A DNA stretch of 33,898 nucleotides from Candidatus Methanoperedens sp. (GTDB lineage Archaea; Halobacteriota; Methanosarcinia; Methanosarcinales; Methanoperedenaceae). Where the stretch lies: positions 1-33,898 of the forward strand of contig JAPMTX010000161.1 of NCBI GenBank assembly GCA_026552855.1. Direction: 5' to 3'. The position numbers and the translations under genes are program-made. This document shows positions 32,532 through 33,898 of the stretch, one piece after another (position 1 is the stretch's first letter; each line of letters opens with the position of its first letter). The notes beneath the pieces were generated by a model that did not search any database, was not told the origin of the DNA, and saw only the letters and a list, made by a program, of their open reading frames with translations.

Positions 32532-33898
32532 CAAGCATTCCACCTTTTCATAAAAAACACGGAAACTATCAACATAATTCCAGCAAAAATAATGCTAAAA
32601 CCAGGCATTTTAGGCGAACCCGCTATCGCTGCAGGCTCTTGGATCGCATCAACCGTTTGCTGCGGCGTAGCCACTTTTCCCTGGTTGATATTTTCAGGCG
32701 CTCGAATAGGCATTGTCCTGTCGTATCCTGAAAGCTTTGCTATGAAAATCTCGTCTTTTGATGGCATATCATTTCGAGATTCAATCAATAGCCTGCTCCC
32801 ATCGGGGCTCCAGCTTCCGCCCATCCCGCTCAAGATGTAACGCTTATTCCCGCCAGTTGTGATCTGCGCGCGCTCAGTGCCGTCTGGATTGGAGATAAAA
32901 ACATGTTCTCCGTTAGCTGTGCTTGAAGAAAAAGCGATTTTATCGCCAGATGGACTCCATGCATAGGGGCTTGTCCAGCTCCATGATAGATTTGATGTTA
33001 GTAATGTTTTTCCTGTTCCATTCGGATTAATCGTGTAAAGCTTTGCTCCGTTATCTAAAGATATGAAGGCAATTTTACTTCCGTCAGGATTCCAGCTAAC
33101 TGCATCTACAGTAGCCCTTTCCACAGGATTGCCCTCCTCATGAATCAATTTTACATTTCTTCCTGATAGGTCAGCTACATATATCCCATGATTCCTTCTT
33201 TCGGTGATGGATTTAAACAGTATGCTGCTACCATCTATATTCCAGATTGGGGTCTCCACTTCTATGCTTTTAATCAGTTCTGTTTTATCGCCGCTGTCCA
33301 CATCTATCAGGTAGAGGTGATTTAGAAATTGATCATTCACTCCTTCTGATGACTTGCATAATAATTTACTATCATCCGGGCTCCAGACTCCACCCGAACA
33401 AGCGCCAAGTTGTTTCAGACCGGTTCCATCGCTGTTCACAATCCAGAGGTTGTTTCCACCGGATACTATTTGTTTTCCATCGTGGCTCCATGCTATGCTA
33501 CCGAGAGAAGATTCATTTACCTCGCTGGCAAGTTGCTTTATGTTAAATCCATCAGCATCTGCTACATACATCTTTTCTGATTTGTTTACAGGGTCGGTTA
33601 CCACAAAAACTGCTTTTATTCCATCCGGACTCCACGTAAAATCCCTCTGCCATGAAATTTTAGAGCGGTTTGCAGAGATTATATCTGAAAAATTTGTACC
33701 AAGAACATTTATCCCGTCTCCATTTGGGTTTGCAAGCAAATAGATTACTCCCATCCTTGGTACGGATACAACGATGACAATTTTATCTCCCGACGGACTC
33801 CAGGGATTATAACCCGGAGGAGCAGATAATTCTACAGGGGTGCTACGGTTGTTGATCTCATTGGATACTATTTTTGTAAGATTTGTTCCATCAGCATC
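32531..33898 (-). CDS. TolB-like beta-propeller surface protein, PGF-CTERM (5' end off window)
   Basis: Partial: the frame stays open to the window edge at 33898, so the N-terminus and any signal peptide are missing; the ATG at 33754 is internal, not a start. The last visible upstream residues DADGTNLTKIV and SPSGDKIVIVV are further propeller blades. PD40 repeats fill it (WSPDGIKAVFVV, VADADGFNIKQL, IVNSDGTGLKQLG, WNPDGSKIAFIS, INPNGTGKTLLT, SNPDGTERAQIT, SWSPDGSRLLIES). Near the end come a short linker and a PGF-CTERM tail (PGFSIIFAGI...), ending KRWNA. The C-terminal part aligns with the neighbouring paralogue through AKLSGYDRTMPIRAP, but the PEGA-like domain is lacking. The stop is shared with the next ATG. 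Confidence 0.8.
   Translation of the reverse strand, partial: DADGTNLTKIVSNEINNRSTPVELSAPPGYNPWSPSGDKIVIVVSVPRMGVIYLLANPNGDGINVLGTNFSDIISANRSKISWQRDFTWSPDGIKAVFVVTDPVNKSEKMYVADADGFNIKQLASEVNESSLGSIAWSHDGKQIVSGGNNLWIVNSDGTGLKQLGACSGGVWSPDDSKLLCKSSEGVNDQFLNHLYLIDVDSGDKTELIKSIEVETPIWNIDGSSILFKSITERRNHGIYVADLSGRNVKLIHEEGNPVERATVDAVSWNPDGSKIAFISLDNGAKLYTINPNGTGKTLLTSNLSWSWTSPYAWSPSGDKIAFSSSTANGEHVFISNPDGTERAQITTGGNKRYILSGMGGSWSPDGSRLLIESRNDMPSKDEIFIAKLSGYDRTMPIRAPENINQGKVATPQQTVDAIQEPAAIAGSPKMPGFSIIFAGIMLIVSVFFMKRWNA

Noticed and set aside
33754-33754. ATG as start of the first beta-propeller gene
   Set aside because: The frame continues upstream with further propeller repeats to the window end, so this Met is internal.
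1-33898. CRISPR array
   Set aside because: No regularly spaced repeats of 24-40 bases were found anywhere.

Overview
The window looks like chromosomal DNA of a methanogen-related euryarchaeon. Methanosarcinales is likely, and a Methanoperedens (ANME-2d)-like lineage fits best. This is inferred from gene content: the archaeal alternative heme pathway (AhbD, AhbA), a PurP-type ATP-grasp ligase, a core MetE-type methionine synthase, an AMA-like AAA ATPase, DUF63, an Sm/Hfq-like protein, archaeosortase-type PGF-CTERM tails, and cytochrome c maturation components (CcmD-like, CcmH-like). Archaeal TATA boxes, strong GGAGG/GGTGAG ribosome-binding sites and apparently leaderless starts agree. No rRNA, tRNA, CRISPR array or intact insertion sequence was seen.

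Layout. 1-4.5 kb: a remnant of a BRO-N/DinD-type gene, proline dehydrogenase, a Cys-motif protein coupled to a GDT1/UPF0016 cation transporter, then minus-strand genes for an FMN reductase, a LUD protein, a CoA-binding protein, a previously uncalled 39-aa CcmD-like protein and an Sm/Hfq-like protein. 4.6-7.5 kb (+): ahbD-ahbA (heme b from siroheme) and a PurP-like gene. 7.5-10.6 kb (-): a NitT/TauT-type ABC importer with a fused double permease, an ATPase and a detached AAA-associated domain, but no binding protein. 10.8-14.2 kb (+): a CcmH-like membrane protein with a CcmI-like tail, a YHS protein, then a tight overlapping run of lipoprotein, 41-aa ORF, ubiquitin-like protein and DUF63. 14.2-18.4 kb (-): adenine deaminase and a K+-independent membrane pyrophosphatase. 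18.5-20.2 kb (+): small orphans and an LpxH-like membrane phosphoesterase. 20.2-22.9 kb (-): methionine synthase, AMA-like ATPase and a 159-aa partner.

23-33.9 kb (-) is the most unusual part: about eleven genes, nearly all for secreted, lipidated or membrane proteins, in one direction with short gaps. Three proteins end in clear PGF-CTERM tails and a fourth in a QGF variant. Two are paralogous TolB-like beta-propellers; the first runs off the window edge. Next to them is a tandemly duplicated two-gene module: a two-TM protein with a cytoplasmic winged helix-turn-helix, followed in translational overlap by a membrane-anchored Ig-like ectodomain protein. By eye the two regulators are close to 90% identical in their membrane and DNA-binding parts, while the ectodomains have diverged strongly. 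I propose this as a candidate undescribed envelope-sensing system; that function is inference.

Two themes link the rest: heme and cytochrome c (AhbD/AhbA, CcmD-like, CcmH-like), and protein quality control or tagging (AMA-like ATPase, ubiquitin-like protein ending in GG).
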